A DNA stretch of 64,000 nt from Mycolicibacterium iranicum (GCF_002101705.1 NZ_LQPC01000030.1:1-64000), one strand, 5' to 3'. Positions 1 to 8,592 are shown, counted from the first letter of the stretch. The notes: generated by a model from the letters alone, not told the origin. A program made the numbers and translations.

Positions 1-35
1 GCCGCGATGGCCGCATCGAGCTCAGCATCAGCCAT
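1..35 (-). CDS. N-terminal fragment of an unidentified protein
   Basis: An ATG at 35-33 on the minus strand opens a frame (MADAELDAAIA) that runs out of the window. Eleven residues are too few to name a family. Its orientation matches the E1/E2 genes to its right, so it could be the next gene of that operon. No convincing ribosome binding site is visible, so it may be a chance frame. Bases 36-157 between it and the E2 stop show no clear feature. Confidence 0.3.
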   Translation of the reverse strand, partial: MADAELDAAIA

Positions 36-157
36 CCCGGCACACGACACCGAATCCGGCAGCCCTTCGAACATACAAGCGACTCTACCGACCCCCACCG
101 ACAAAACCGGCACCAAAAAGACGGCGGCTCAGGGGAAATACTTGCCGACCTCTCGCC

Positions 158-1369
158 CTAGATCAGGATGGTGAGCGGGTTCTCGATCCTGCGTACGAAC
201 GCCGCCATCCACTGGGCGGCCACCGCGCCGTCGATGACACGGTGATCGGCCGACAACGTCACCGTCATCACCGTGCCGACGGCCAACTCACCGTCCACCA
301 CAACAGGTTTCTGCACGGCCGCGCCGACGGCCAGGATGCCCGAATGCGGCGGGTTGAGGATCGCCGAGAACTCGGTGACCCCGTACATGCCCAGATTCGA
401 GACCGAAAAGCTGCCGCCCTCCAGTTCGGGCTGCTTGATCTTGCCTGCGCGGGCCCGCGACGCAAGGTCACCAACCTGGGCCGAGATCGCCGAGATCGGC
501 AATCGGTCCACGCCGCGCAGCACCGGGGTGAGCAGTCCGCCGTCCACCGCGACGGCGACCGCGATGTCGACACCGGTGAACCGCCGAATAGAGTCGCCGT
601 TCCATACAGCATTGGCATCGGGCACCTCCACGAGTGATCCGGCAATGGCTTTTACAACAAAGTCGTTCAACGAAACCTTGGTGGTGTTGGTGTCGTTGAC
701 CGCCCGGCGCAAGTCCAGCAGCGCATCCACCCGGCAGTCCGCCGTGACATAGAAGTGCGGCACGGTGGTCTTGCTCTCCGTGAGTCGGCGCGCGATCGCC
801 TTCCGCATCGCCGTCAGCGGAACATCGATGAAATCGCCCTCAATCGAGCCCTTTTCCTCGACGGGCGGGGCAGCAACCGGCACCGTAGCGGACGGGAGCC
901 GGTCCAGGTCGCGGCGTACGATGCGGCCGCCCGGTCCCGTGCCGGTGACGGATGCGAGGTCGATGCCTTTCTCGCGGGCGATCTTTCGTACCAGCGGGGT
1001 CGCGAACAGTCGGCGGCCGTTCGAGGAGGGCGGGGCCTGCACCGACACCTCGGCCCTCTCGGCCACCTTCTCAATTACGGGCGCGCCCGACTCAGGATCA
1101 CGTACGTCCGCGTCGACCTCGTCGGTCTCCCCCGGTGCGGTGACCACCGCGATGGGGTCGCCGACCGTGATCGGCGTACCGGGGTCGGCAAGCAACCGCG
1201 TCAGCACGCCCTCGACTTCGGCCGCATACTCGACAACCGCTTTGTCCGTCTCGATTTCGGCAATCGGATCTCCGACGGAGATCTGCTGACCCACCGACAC
1301 CAACCAGGTCTGGATCGTCGCCTCGGTGGCGTTGGCGAGAACTTCCGGCATCCGCACCACGGTGGCCAT
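158..1369 (-). CDS. Dihydrolipoamide acyltransferase, E2 of a 2-oxoacid dehydrogenase complex
   Basis: The E2 core of a pyruvate, branched-chain or acetoin type dehydrogenase complex transfers the acyl group from lipoamide to CoA. The 403 residues hold one lipoyl domain (about 1-77, lipoylated Lys43 in ETDKA), a peripheral-subunit-binding domain (about 118-157, LFATPLVRKIA then GTGPGGRI) and a CoA-dependent acyltransferase domain ending in the catalytic DHRVIDG (His376). It starts at an ATG sharing one base with the TGA of the upstream E1 gene, so the two are co-transcribed and probably coupled. No E3 (lipoamide dehydrogenase) gene lies nearby, so E3 must come from elsewhere. The substrate cannot be read from the sequence. 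The GntR, aldehyde dehydrogenase and transporter neighbours suggest a catabolic 2-oxoacid. Confidence 0.93.
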   Translation of the reverse strand: MATVVRMPEVLANATEATIQTWLVSVGQQISVGDPIAEIETDKAVVEYAAEVEGVLTRLLADPGTPITVGDPIAVVTAPGETDEVDADVRDPESGAPVIEKVAERAEVSVQAPPSSNGRRLFATPLVRKIAREKGIDLASVTGTGPGGRIVRRDLDRLPSATVPVAAPPVEEKGSIEGDFIDVPLTAMRKAIARRLTESKTTVPHFYVTADCRVDALLDLRRAVNDTNTTKVSLNDFVVKAIAGSLVEVPDANAVWNGDSIRRFTGVDIAVAVAVDGGLLTPVLRGVDRLPISAISAQVGDLASRARAGKIKQPELEGGSFSVSNLGMYGVTEFSAILNPPHSGILAVGAAVQKPVVVDGELAVGTVMTVTLSADHRVIDGAVAAQWMAAFVRRIENPLTILI

Positions 1370-3555
1370 CAGAGCTCACCCATCGCGACGCGCATCTTCT
1401 CCAGTCTGGCAACGATTTCCTCGGTGCCGGCGATGGCGGCCCGCTCGAGAACCCTTGAGATGCTCGGCGATGCCTCCTCACCGGAGACTCGCTCGACAGG
1501 TTGGTCCAGCCAGTCGAAGAGTCGGCGCTGGATCTCGTCGGCGAGCCAACCGCCATAGGAAGTGCCCCGCGCACCCTGCTCGACGATCAGCACCGCGTTC
1601 GTCTTGCGCACACTGGCTTCGATGGTGTCCCAGTCGAGCGACGCCCGGTCCAGCCACCGCAAATCGATGAGTTCGGCGTCCATGCCGGTCTGCTCGATCG
1701 CCTCCGCACAGCGGGCCACCATCGACAGATAGCTGATGACGGTCACGTCATTGCCGGTGCGGCGGATCGCCGCGCGACCCGGCGGGATGATGTAGTCGAG
1801 GTCGCCGTCGGGCACGTGGTCCGCGGTGCCGTAAAGATCGACATGCTCGATGACCAGCACCGGATCCTGCAGTGCCAGAGCGGCGTTCATCAGGCCGACG
1901 TAGTCTGCGGCAGTCGACGGGGCGGCGATGCGCCAGCCCGGGCTGGTCGCAAAGATTCCCGCGGGATCCATCAGGTGCTGCGAACCGTAGCCCGATCCCA
2001 TCGCGACTTTGGTACGTAGGACCAGCGGCACGGGATTGTCGCCGCCAAACATGTGCCGTGCCTTGCCGATCTGGTTGAACACCTGATCGGCGGCCACCCA
2101 CATGAAATCGGGATACATGAACTCGATCACCGGCCGGAACCGTCCGTCGAGGGCAAGCCCGCCCCCGATTCCCGTGAATGCGTTCTCACTGATCGGGGTG
2201 CCGACGAGACGGTTCTCGCCATACTTGGCCAAACCCTTGGTGGCACCGTTGGTTCCGCCGTTGAGGCGATGCACGTCTTCACCGAAGATCACGATGCGTT
2301 CGTCGGTTCCCATCCTGCGGTCCATCACCCCGGACACCGCATCGACGAACTTCGTTGCCCGCCAGGGACCCTCGTAGGTGGTCGGCTCAAGGACGTCGAG
2401 GGATCGCAGCTCACTTGCATCGCCCCGGACACCGACGTTGACGAATCCGGGGTCGGGCCACAGTTCGGGCCGAATGCGGCGCTTGCCCGGCGAGTCCGGA
2501 TCGGGCTCGAGGAGCTCGGCCACCGCGGTGGTCATCGAGTCCTGCGCCTGCCTGCGCAACTCGGCCACACCTGCGTCGTCGATCAGGCCCAACTTGATCA
2601 TCTCGTTGGCTGTCCTGTCCAGCGGATCTCGGCTGCGCCACTGGGCTTCCTCGTCCTTGTGCCGGTACCCGAATGCGCTGCCGGGGTAGGGACCGTTCTG
2701 GTGAAAGAACCGGTACACCTCGGCTTCGACTACGGCGGGACCGTCTCCGCGGCGCATCCGCGCGGCCGCCTGGTCAACGGCAAGATGTACGGCCAGTGGA
2801 TCCATTCCGTCGACGCGCCACCCGGGGATACCGAATCCCTGGCCGCGCACCGAGAGCCTCGGATCGGCACTGATCTCATCGACGCGCGTCGACACCGCGT
2901 ACAGGTTGTTCTCGATGAAGAAGCAAAACGGCAGCTTCCAGGCTGCCGCCAAGTTCATCGATTCCAGGACCGAACCGATCTGGCTGGACCCGTCGCCGAA
3001 GTAGCTGATAGTCAGATCGTCGGTGCCGCTGTGCTTCTGGGCCCACGCGTTGCCGGCCCCCATGGGGACGCCGCCGCCGACGATCGCATTGGTGCCCAGC
3101 GCCCCGGCCTCGAACCACTGCAGATGCATGGAGCCGCCGCGGCCGCGGCAGAAGCCCTGCGCCAGGCCGAGAATCTCGGCAAGCGTGCGTTGCAGCACCC
3201 GCTGAATCTTCGGGGTCACGGCGGCGGCCGGATCAATGGTGCCACCGCTGACGTGGGTCAGCGCTTTGGCGAGGAACTGATGGTGGCCTCGATGCGAGCC
3301 GTTGACCGCATCGGTAGTACGCAGGCCGACGATCGAGCCCACCGCGCCACCCTCTTGGCCGATGCTGGAGTGCGCCGGGCCGTGAACGAGGCCCTCCCCC
3401 GCAAGGTCGAGGACGGTTTCCTCGAATGCCCGGATGAGGTGCAACTCGGCAAGCATCGTGCCCAGCAGCGTCGGATCAGCCGCCCTCCAGTCCTCGTCGG
3501 TGGTCGACAACTGGATCCATGGCACGCCGGTTTCCAGGCGGGTTTCGGTAGGCAT
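1369..3555 (-). CDS. Fused E1 alpha-beta subunit of a thiamine-diphosphate 2-oxoacid dehydrogenase
   Basis: This E1 decarboxylates a 2-oxoacid with thiamine diphosphate and acylates the lipoyl group of the E2 encoded just downstream. At about 728 residues it joins the alpha part (about 1-350, ThDP motif GDGS at 187-190 and the Asn pair near 217) to the beta part (about 380-728, IFGEDV and the transketolase C-terminal fold) in one chain, as in some actinobacterial acetoin or branched-chain type enzymes. The frame stays open far upstream of the real start. I place the start at MPTETRLETG (3555), because GGAG lies about 9 nt ahead. An in-frame ATG at 3564 is the alternative. The gene is divergent from the VOC-GntR-ALDH operon and its TAGGGT -10 box (3611-3616) lies next to a TGGATCCA palindrome. 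Confidence 0.92.
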   Translation of the reverse strand: MPTETRLETGVPWIQLSTTDEDWRAADPTLLGTMLAELHLIRAFEETVLDLAGEGLVHGPAHSSIGQEGGAVGSIVGLRTTDAVNGSHRGHHQFLAKALTHVSGGTIDPAAAVTPKIQRVLQRTLAEILGLAQGFCRGRGGSMHLQWFEAGALGTNAIVGGGVPMGAGNAWAQKHSGTDDLTISYFGDGSSQIGSVLESMNLAAAWKLPFCFFIENNLYAVSTRVDEISADPRLSVRGQGFGIPGWRVDGMDPLAVHLAVDQAAARMRRGDGPAVVEAEVYRFFHQNGPYPGSAFGYRHKDEEAQWRSRDPLDRTANEMIKLGLIDDAGVAELRRQAQDSMTTAVAELLEPDPDSPGKRRIRPELWPDPGFVNVGVRGDASELRSLDVLEPTTYEGPWRATKFVDAVSGVMDRRMGTDERIVIFGEDVHRLNGGTNGATKGLAKYGENRLVGTPISENAFTGIGGGLALDGRFRPVIEFMYPDFMWVAADQVFNQIGKARHMFGGDNPVPLVLRTKVAMGSGYGSQHLMDPAGIFATSPGWRIAAPSTAADYVGLMNAALALQDPVLVIEHVDLYGTADHVPDGDLDYIIPPGRAAIRRTGNDVTVISYLSMVARCAEAIEQTGMDAELIDLRWLDRASLDWDTIEASVRKTNAVLIVEQGARGTSYGGWLADEIQRRLFDWLDQPVERVSGEEASPSISRVLERAAIAGTEEIVARLEKMRVAMGEL

Positions 3556-3621
3556 AGCCCTCATCTCCGTCGAACGGACACTCCGGTGGGACCGGTGTGA
3601 CGCACACCCCACCCTAGCTCG

Positions 3622-3631
3622 ATTGGATCCA
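3622..3631. promoter_or_regulatory. Candidate GntR operator 1 (ATTGGATCCA)
   Basis: ATTGGATCCA contains the perfect palindrome TGGATCCA. It lies just upstream of the likely E1 -10 box (TAGGGT on the minus strand, 3611-3616). The identical 10-mer recurs at 3685-3694. The GntR regulator encoded at 4233 is the obvious candidate to bind. That assignment is inference. Confidence 0.5.
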
Positions 3632-3684
3632 CTTTGGCCAGATCCTGTTTCGAGTTGTGGATTTTCGGCGTAAGGTGGACCGCA

Positions 3685-3694
3685 ATTGGATCCA
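3685..3694. promoter_or_regulatory. Candidate GntR operator 2 (ATTGGATCCA)
   Basis: This exact second copy of ATTGGATCCA starts 63 bp from the first, about six helical turns. It lies just after a plausible -10 box (TAAGGT, 3671-3676) for the VOC-GntR-ALDH operon, where bound protein would block initiation. Together the copies could let one regulator control both divergent promoters. Confidence 0.5.
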
Positions 3695-3708
3695 GTAAGG
3701 ATGGTGGA

Positions 3709-4233
3709 ATGCCTCTGCCCGGATTGGTCGGCACCGATCACATCGGCTTCACGGTGCCCGATTTGGAGCAAGCCCATGACTTCTTCGTCAGGGTGCTCGG
3801 CTGCACCCACGTCTACACCTTGGGCCCGTACGCCCACGACGACGATTGGATGCAGGAGCATCTCAACGTCCACCCCCGAACGGTCATGCAGGAACTGCGG
3901 TTCTATCGGTGCGGCACCGGCGCCAACTTCGAGGTGTTTCAGTACGCCCCGGCTGACGGGCAGGCCCCCCAGCCGCGCAACAGCGATATCGGCGGGCACC
4001 ATCTGGCGTTCTACGTCCACGACATGGATGCGGCCGTCGAGTACCTGCGCGCCGAGGGGCTGCGCGTGCTCGGCGAACCGACCGCGAGCCGAAACGCCAG
4101 CGAGGGCCAACGCTGGGTGTACTTTCTGAGCCCGTGGGGCATGCAGTTCGAGCTGGTCAGCTTTCCCGATGGCAAGGCCTACGAGGCCGACGCCGATGTC
4201 CTGCTGTGGAATCCGAACCATCCGGCCGACTGA
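3709..4233 (+). CDS. VOC-family (glyoxalase/dioxygenase fold) protein
   Basis: This 174-residue single-domain protein has the paired beta-alpha-beta-beta-beta units of the vicinal-oxygen-chelate fold. The first module starts GTDHIGFTVPDLEQA and the second HHLAFYVHDMDAA, followed by a FELVSFPDG end. The candidate metal ligands are the His of DHIGF, the His of HHLAF and acidic residues of FEVFQY and FELVS. Family members are glyoxalases, extradiol dioxygenases, epimerases or lyases, and the reaction cannot be assigned here. The start at 3709 is supported by GGTGGA just upstream. The TGA overlaps the ATG of the GntR gene, so the two are coupled in one operon with the aldehyde dehydrogenase. Confidence 0.85.
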   Translation: MPLPGLVGTDHIGFTVPDLEQAHDFFVRVLGCTHVYTLGPYAHDDDWMQEHLNVHPRTVMQELRFYRCGTGANFEVFQYAPADGQAPQPRNSDIGGHHLAFYVHDMDAAVEYLRAEGLRVLGEPTASRNASEGQRWVYFLSPWGMQFELVSFPDGKAYEADADVLLWNPNHPAD

Positions 4234-4901
4234 TGCGCCCCATGAACCAACCCCAAATCCGTGACGGAGTCACCGGCGCCCGCGTCGCCGATGAACTGCG
4301 CGCTGCGATCCTGCACGGTGTGTATCCGCCGGGAACCCGGCTGCGGCAGGAGGAGTTGGCCAGTCAGTACGGCGCCAGCCGCGTCCCGGTACGAGAAGCG
4401 TTGCGAATACTCGAATCCGACGGGTTGGTCACCACGGTGGCCAACGCGGGAGCATGGATCGCGCGGCTGAGTCTCGACGAATGCGTCGAGCTGTACCAAG
4501 TGCGCGAGCGGATCGAACCGCTGCTGCTGCGCTACAGCATGCCGCAGCTGGCCGAGCACCAGATCGACCGCATGGCCGAACTGGCCGAGAAGATGCGGCG
4601 ATCCCACAACGTCGAACAGTTTCTGGAGGACGACCGCGAATTCCACCTGCTGAGCTATGCCGGCGCGGACACCACCTTCCTCGGCCCGACGGTGGAGCGG
4701 CTGTGGAACACCACCCAGCACTACCGTCGCGCCTTCACGAGACTGCTCGACGGCGACAGCCACCGCATCCTGCACGATGAGCACCACATGCTGGTGGCCG
4801 CGATCCGCGAACGGGATTCCGACGAGGCCGAGCGCGTGCTGCTCGGCCACATCCGGCGAACCCGGCGCCAGCTCGCCCGTCACCCAGAAGTTTTCGAGTA
4901 A
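4233..4901 (+). CDS. GntR-family regulator, FCD (FadR) type
   Basis: This 222-residue repressor-type protein has an N-terminal winged helix (about 12-80, with VREALRILESDGLV as recognition region) and an all-helical FCD ligand domain (about 90-215). The FCD metal/ligand residues include Asp and His in DDREFHLL and the His of DEHHMLVAAI. FCD regulators usually sense organic acids of the pathway they control. Its ATG overlaps the VOC stop and the aldehyde dehydrogenase begins 26 bp downstream, so it is autoregulated if it binds the two TGGATCCA sites in the divergent promoter region. The likely targets are its own operon and the E1/E2 operon. The effector is unknown. Confidence 0.9.
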   Translation: MRPMNQPQIRDGVTGARVADELRAAILHGVYPPGTRLRQEELASQYGASRVPVREALRILESDGLVTTVANAGAWIARLSLDECVELYQVRERIEPLLLRYSMPQLAEHQIDRMAELAEKMRRSHNVEQFLEDDREFHLLSYAGADTTFLGPTVERLWNTTQHYRRAFTRLLDGDSHRILHDEHHMLVAAIRERDSDEAERVLLGHIRRTRRQLARHPEVFE

Positions 4902-4927
4902 CCACCCCACAACGAACAGGACTTCCC

Positions 4928-6304
4928 ATGGCGATCGCAACCATCAACCCCGCGACCGGCGAGACTGTCGACACCTTCGAGGCGCACGACAGCGCCGAAG
5001 TCGAGCGACGGGTGGCGCAGGCCTTCGAGGCCGCGCAAACCCTTCACGGCACCACCTACGCTCAGCGCGCCGAGTGGATGCACGCGACGGCCGACATCCT
5101 GGAAGCCGACGTCGACCGGGCTGCCGAGATGATCACCCTCGAGATGGGCAAGCCGATCGCCCAGTCGCGCGCCGAGGTGCTGAAGTGCGCCAAGAACATG
5201 CGCTTCTACGCCGACAACGCCGAATCCTTCCTTGCTGCCGAAGAACTCGCGGATCCGTCCGCGGTGTCCGCCTCCGCCGCAGGCACGGTGTGGCAGCCAC
5301 TCGGCGTGGTGCTCGCGGTGATGCCGTGGAACTATCCCCTCTGGCAGGTAATCCGCTTCGCCGCCCCCGCCCTGATGGCCGGCAACACGGGGCTGCTCAA
5401 GCACGCCTCGAACGTGCCGCAATCCGCCCTCTACCTCGACGAGCTCTTCGAGAAGGGCGGCTTTCCCGCCGGCTCGTTCCGCACGCTGCTCATCGGTTCC
5501 CGCGAGGTCGCCGCCGTGATCGAGGACCGCCGCGTCAAGGCCGTCACGCTCACCGGCTCGGAGCCCGCGGGCCGCTCGGTGGCATCGACAGCAGGCCAGT
5601 CGATCAAGAAGGCCGTGCTCGAACTCGGCGGTTCAGATCCGTTCATCGTGATGCCCAGCGCCGACCTGGAACAGGCCGCCACCGTCGCGGTGAAGGCCCG
5701 CATCTCGAACAACGGTCAATCATGCATTGCCGGAAAGCGTTTCATCGTCCACACCGACATCTACGATGAGTTCACGCGCGTGTTCGTGGCGAAGATGAAC
5801 GCGCTGAAGGTCGGCGACCCGATGGATGAGGCCACCGACGTCGGCCCACTGGCGACCGAGTCCGGGCGCGAAGAGCTCGCCGAACTGGTGGACGACGCCG
5901 TCGTCAAGGGCGCCGAGGTGCTCGCCGGTGGTAGCGCACCCGATCGACCGGGCTTCTACTACACCCCGACCGTGCTGGCCGGGCTCACCGACGACATGCG
6001 CATCGTGCTCGAAGAGGCGTTCGGTCCCGTCGCGTCGCTGTACCGGGTGTCCGACCGCGAGGAAGCTGCCCGGGTGGCCAACCAGACGACGTTCGGGCTG
6101 AGCTCTGCGGTGTGGAGTAATGATGCCACCGAACAGGATTGGTTCGTCGCTAACCTCGATGCAGGTGCGGTGTTCCTCAACGGGATGACGGTCTCTTACC
6201 CCGAGCTGCCATTCGGCGGCATCAAGGATTCCGGCTACGGGCGGGAGCTCGCCGCCGCGGGCATCCGCGAGTTCTGCAACCTCAAGACGGTCTGGAAGGC
6301 CTGA
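4928..6304 (+). CDS. NAD(P)-dependent aldehyde dehydrogenase, succinate-semialdehyde type
   Basis: This 458-residue member of the aldehyde dehydrogenase superfamily oxidises a semialdehyde or aldehyde to the acid. It shows the cofactor-binding Rossmann region, the general-base Glu232 in LELGGSDP and the nucleophile Cys266 in NNGQSCIAGKRF. Its length and opening (ATINPATGE) match the compact GabD-type enzymes of about 455-460 residues, shorter than classical ALDHs. AGGA lies about 8 nt before the ATG. It is the last gene of the VOC-GntR-ALDH operon and converges on the M24 gene, with a long hairpin between them. Succinate semialdehyde is the usual family substrate. The true substrate here may be a pathway intermediate of the adjacent catabolic cluster. 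Confidence 0.92.
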   Translation: MAIATINPATGETVDTFEAHDSAEVERRVAQAFEAAQTLHGTTYAQRAEWMHATADILEADVDRAAEMITLEMGKPIAQSRAEVLKCAKNMRFYADNAESFLAAEELADPSAVSASAAGTVWQPLGVVLAVMPWNYPLWQVIRFAAPALMAGNTGLLKHASNVPQSALYLDELFEKGGFPAGSFRTLLIGSREVAAVIEDRRVKAVTLTGSEPAGRSVASTAGQSIKKAVLELGGSDPFIVMPSADLEQAATVAVKARISNNGQSCIAGKRFIVHTDIYDEFTRVFVAKMNALKVGDPMDEATDVGPLATESGREELAELVDDAVVKGAEVLAGGSAPDRPGFYYTPTVLAGLTDDMRIVLEEAFGPVASLYRVSDREEAARVANQTTFGLSSAVWSNDATEQDWFVANLDAGAVFLNGMTVSYPELPFGGIKDSGYGRELAAAGIREFCNLKTVWKA

Positions 6305-6316
6305 CCCGAACGCGAA

Positions 6317-6366
6317 AGTGCGGTTTGATACGCGCCTTCGGGGCGTGCTGCGTATCAAACCGCACT
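6317..6366. terminator. Long perfect hairpin between convergent genes
   Basis: Two 17-nt arms (6317-6333 and 6350-6366) are perfectly complementary around a 16-nt loop that contains GCC-TTCG-GGC. Short CGCG flanks extend the stem after a 2-nt bulge. It sits between the convergent aldehyde dehydrogenase and M24 genes and should terminate both, though no clear T-tract follows. Its form resembles the hairpin at 21386-21448. Confidence 0.7.
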
Positions 6367-6388
6367 CGCGGCGGGAAAGGGGTCCCGC

Positions 6389-7627
6389 CTAGTACTCATT
6401 GGCGACGAAGAGTTCCTGGGCCGGGAACTTCGTCAGGATCACCGGACCGTTGTCGGTGACCACCACCTCTTCCTCGATACGAGCCGCGGAGAAGCCGTCG
6501 GAGGCAGGCGCGTAGGTTTCCATCGCGAACACCATGCCCGCCTTGATCTCCAACGGGTTCTCCAGCGAGTTCAGCCGCGAGATGATCGGACGCTCGTGCA
6601 GCCCGAGCCCGAGCCCGTGGGCGAACTGCAGTCCGAACGCCGCCATCTCGTTCTCGAAACCGAAATCCTCTGCTTTGGGCAGTAATCGGGCGATCTGATC
6701 GGAGCCGACACCGGGGCGGATGGCGTTGATCGCGCGGTCCATCCACTCCCTGGCCGTCTTGTAGGCATCCCGCTGGCTCTGCGTCGCGCTGCCCACCCCG
6801 AACGTGCGGTAGTAGCAGGTGCGATAGCCGTTGAACGAGTGGATGATGTCGAAGAACGCTTGATCGCCGGGACGGATGATCCGATCGGTGAAGTTGTGCG
6901 GGTGCGGATTGCACCGCTCCCCCGAGATCGCATTGACAGCCTCCACCTGATCGGAGCCGAGCTCGTAGAGCCGCTTGTTGGCCAGCGCGACGATCTCGTT
7001 CTCGCGCACACCGGGTTTGAGCGCGTCGACGATGTCCTGATAGACACCGTCGACCATCGCGGCCGCCTGGTTGAGGAGCATGATCTCGTCGTTCGACTTG
7101 ATGACGCGCGCATCGAGCATGCTCTGCTGGGCGTCGACCACCGTGAGGCCCTGTCTCTGCATCTCGAACAGGAACGGCGGCTCCACGATGTCCATGCCCA
7201 CCGGGGCGTCCGCCAACCCCGCGTCGGTGAGAATGCCCTTGATCTCGGTGACGGCGTCGCGCATCAGGCCGGCATCGGGTGCTACGGCCCCACGGAAGCC
7301 GAGGAAGCCCGGCCGCCAGTTCTCCTCTGGCAGCCACGGGGAGTACAGCTTGTGGTGACGCACCGCGGACCCGAAATCCCACAGGATGGGGTCGCCATCG
7401 CGAGTGAGCAGACAATAGCGGATCATCTTGTCGCCCAACGCACCACCGATCCAGGTCTGGGTGGTGTAGCGGATGTTGTAGAAGTCGAACAGCAGAAACG
7501 CCCCGCATCCGCTGGCTTCCAGGGCCGCCTTGGCCCGGCCGATGCGGTAGTCCCGCAACCTGGCGAAGTCCACCCGCTCCTCGTAGTCGACACCCATGTG
7601 GCCGGGTGCACCGAGGGGACGGGTCAT
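6389..7627 (-). CDS. M24-family (creatinase/prolidase fold) hydrolase or lyase with an altered metal site
   Basis: This 412-residue protein has the creatinase N-terminal domain (about 25-165, with DFYNIRYTTQTW) and the pita-bread M24 catalytic domain (about 180-405). Of the five usual metal ligands, Asp260 (FFDII), His337 (AHGLGLGLHE), Glu370 (METY) and Glu385 (RIEEE) are present. The second Asp, expected in GYxxDxxRT, is Cys271 (GYRTCYYRT). M24 relatives include Xaa-Pro peptidases, metal-free creatinase, ectoine hydrolase and the DMSP lyase DddP. The N-terminal motif resembles DddP as I recall it. It is the last gene of the transporter operon and its ATG overlaps the stop of the dehydrogenase gene by 4 nt. 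The substrate is probably the imported compound or a derivative. Confidence 0.85.
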   Translation of the reverse strand: MTRPLGAPGHMGVDYEERVDFARLRDYRIGRAKAALEASGCGAFLLFDFYNIRYTTQTWIGGALGDKMIRYCLLTRDGDPILWDFGSAVRHHKLYSPWLPEENWRPGFLGFRGAVAPDAGLMRDAVTEIKGILTDAGLADAPVGMDIVEPPFLFEMQRQGLTVVDAQQSMLDARVIKSNDEIMLLNQAAAMVDGVYQDIVDALKPGVRENEIVALANKRLYELGSDQVEAVNAISGERCNPHPHNFTDRIIRPGDQAFFDIIHSFNGYRTCYYRTFGVGSATQSQRDAYKTAREWMDRAINAIRPGVGSDQIARLLPKAEDFGFENEMAAFGLQFAHGLGLGLHERPIISRLNSLENPLEIKAGMVFAMETYAPASDGFSAARIEEEVVVTDNGPVILTKFPAQELFVANEY

Positions 7628-8565
7628 GAATGCACCGGGGTCAGGCCGTCGTCGACGGGGACGTTCTCCGGCGTCAACTCGATGCCGGCGCCCTTGGCGA
7701 CTTGCAGCAGCAGCGTGGCAAAGTCCTCGTCGATACCCAGGCCGGCACCGGCCGCCTGCGCGACGATCTGACGCGTCGCCGAGGCGATCGGCATTGGCGA
7801 CTTCAGGGCATTGGCGGCTTCCAGACCGAGGTCGAAATCCTTCTGCAGCAACTCCATCGTGAAGGTCGGCGTGAAATCCAGGTTCACGAACGCCGGCGAC
7901 TTGTACTGGGTGAACGTCGATCCCATCACCGAATCGTTGAGGAAGGCCAGGAAGTCGGCGCGGCTGACCCCGCCCTTCTCCACCAGTACGGTGATCTCTG
8001 CCATGCACTGCGTGACCACGCCCAGCATCAGATTGTGCGCGATCTTCACTAGCCGCGCCACCTCTCCCTCGCCGACGTAGGTGACACTACGGCCGAATAC
8101 TTCGAGAACCGGTTCGATCGACTCGAAGACCTCACGCGGGCCCGACACCGCGACGGTGAGTTTGCCTGCTGCAATCACTTTCGGGTTACCGCTCACCGGC
8201 GTTGCCAGGAAATCGCAGCCCCGGGCGTTCGCCGCCTCACGGATGCGAGCGCTGGACTCGGCCGACACCGTCGACGAGTCGGCAATGATCCGCGGAGACT
8301 TCTCGCCGGTCAACAGACCGCCGTCACCGAGCATCACCTGCTCGAGGTCCTTTGACGACGACACCATTGCGAAAACCAGGTCACGGTCGGCGAGGTCGAC
8401 GGGTCGGCCCACGACTTTGGCGCCCTTCTCGGCCAGGTGCGCAGCCTTGGCCGCGGTCCGGTTGTAGACCGTGACGTCGTAACCGGCGTCCAACAGCCGG
8501 GTGACGAGCTGGGCACCCATTCGGCCTGCGCCGATCCAGCCAATCTTCAAAGTTGAGGCAGACAT
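7624..8565 (-). CDS. NAD(P)-dependent beta-hydroxyacid dehydrogenase (3-hydroxyisobutyrate dehydrogenase-like)
   Basis: This 313-residue enzyme has an N-terminal Rossmann fold (GAGRMG at 12-17) and a helical C-terminal domain. The catalytic Lys174 and Asn178 lie in KIAHNLM, and the substrate loop TPVSGNP matches the family DGxVSGG region. Family members oxidise 3-hydroxyisobutyrate, tartronate semialdehyde, 6-phosphogluconate or related acids. The TGA overlaps the ATG of the M24 gene (ATGA) and the ABC ATPase lies 28 bp upstream, so it belongs to the import operon and probably acts on the imported compound or its breakdown product. The exact substrate is unknown. Confidence 0.88.
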   Translation of the reverse strand: MSASTLKIGWIGAGRMGAQLVTRLLDAGYDVTVYNRTAAKAAHLAEKGAKVVGRPVDLADRDLVFAMVSSSKDLEQVMLGDGGLLTGEKSPRIIADSSTVSAESSARIREAANARGCDFLATPVSGNPKVIAAGKLTVAVSGPREVFESIEPVLEVFGRSVTYVGEGEVARLVKIAHNLMLGVVTQCMAEITVLVEKGGVSRADFLAFLNDSVMGSTFTQYKSPAFVNLDFTPTFTMELLQKDFDLGLEAANALKSPMPIASATRQIVAQAAGAGLGIDEDFATLLLQVAKGAGIELTPENVPVDDGLTPVHS

Positions 8566-8592
8566 TCCCTTGATTTCCTATTCTTTTTGGTT

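Noticed and set aside
2053..3600. Long open frame (515 codons) antisense to the E1 gene
   Set aside because: It is the complement of a clear E1 protein with all motifs. High GC keeps the opposite strand open. It has no recognisable domain.
3565..4221. Upstream continuation of the E1 frame through the VOC gene
   Set aside because: It is antisense to the VOC protein and crosses two promoters and operators.
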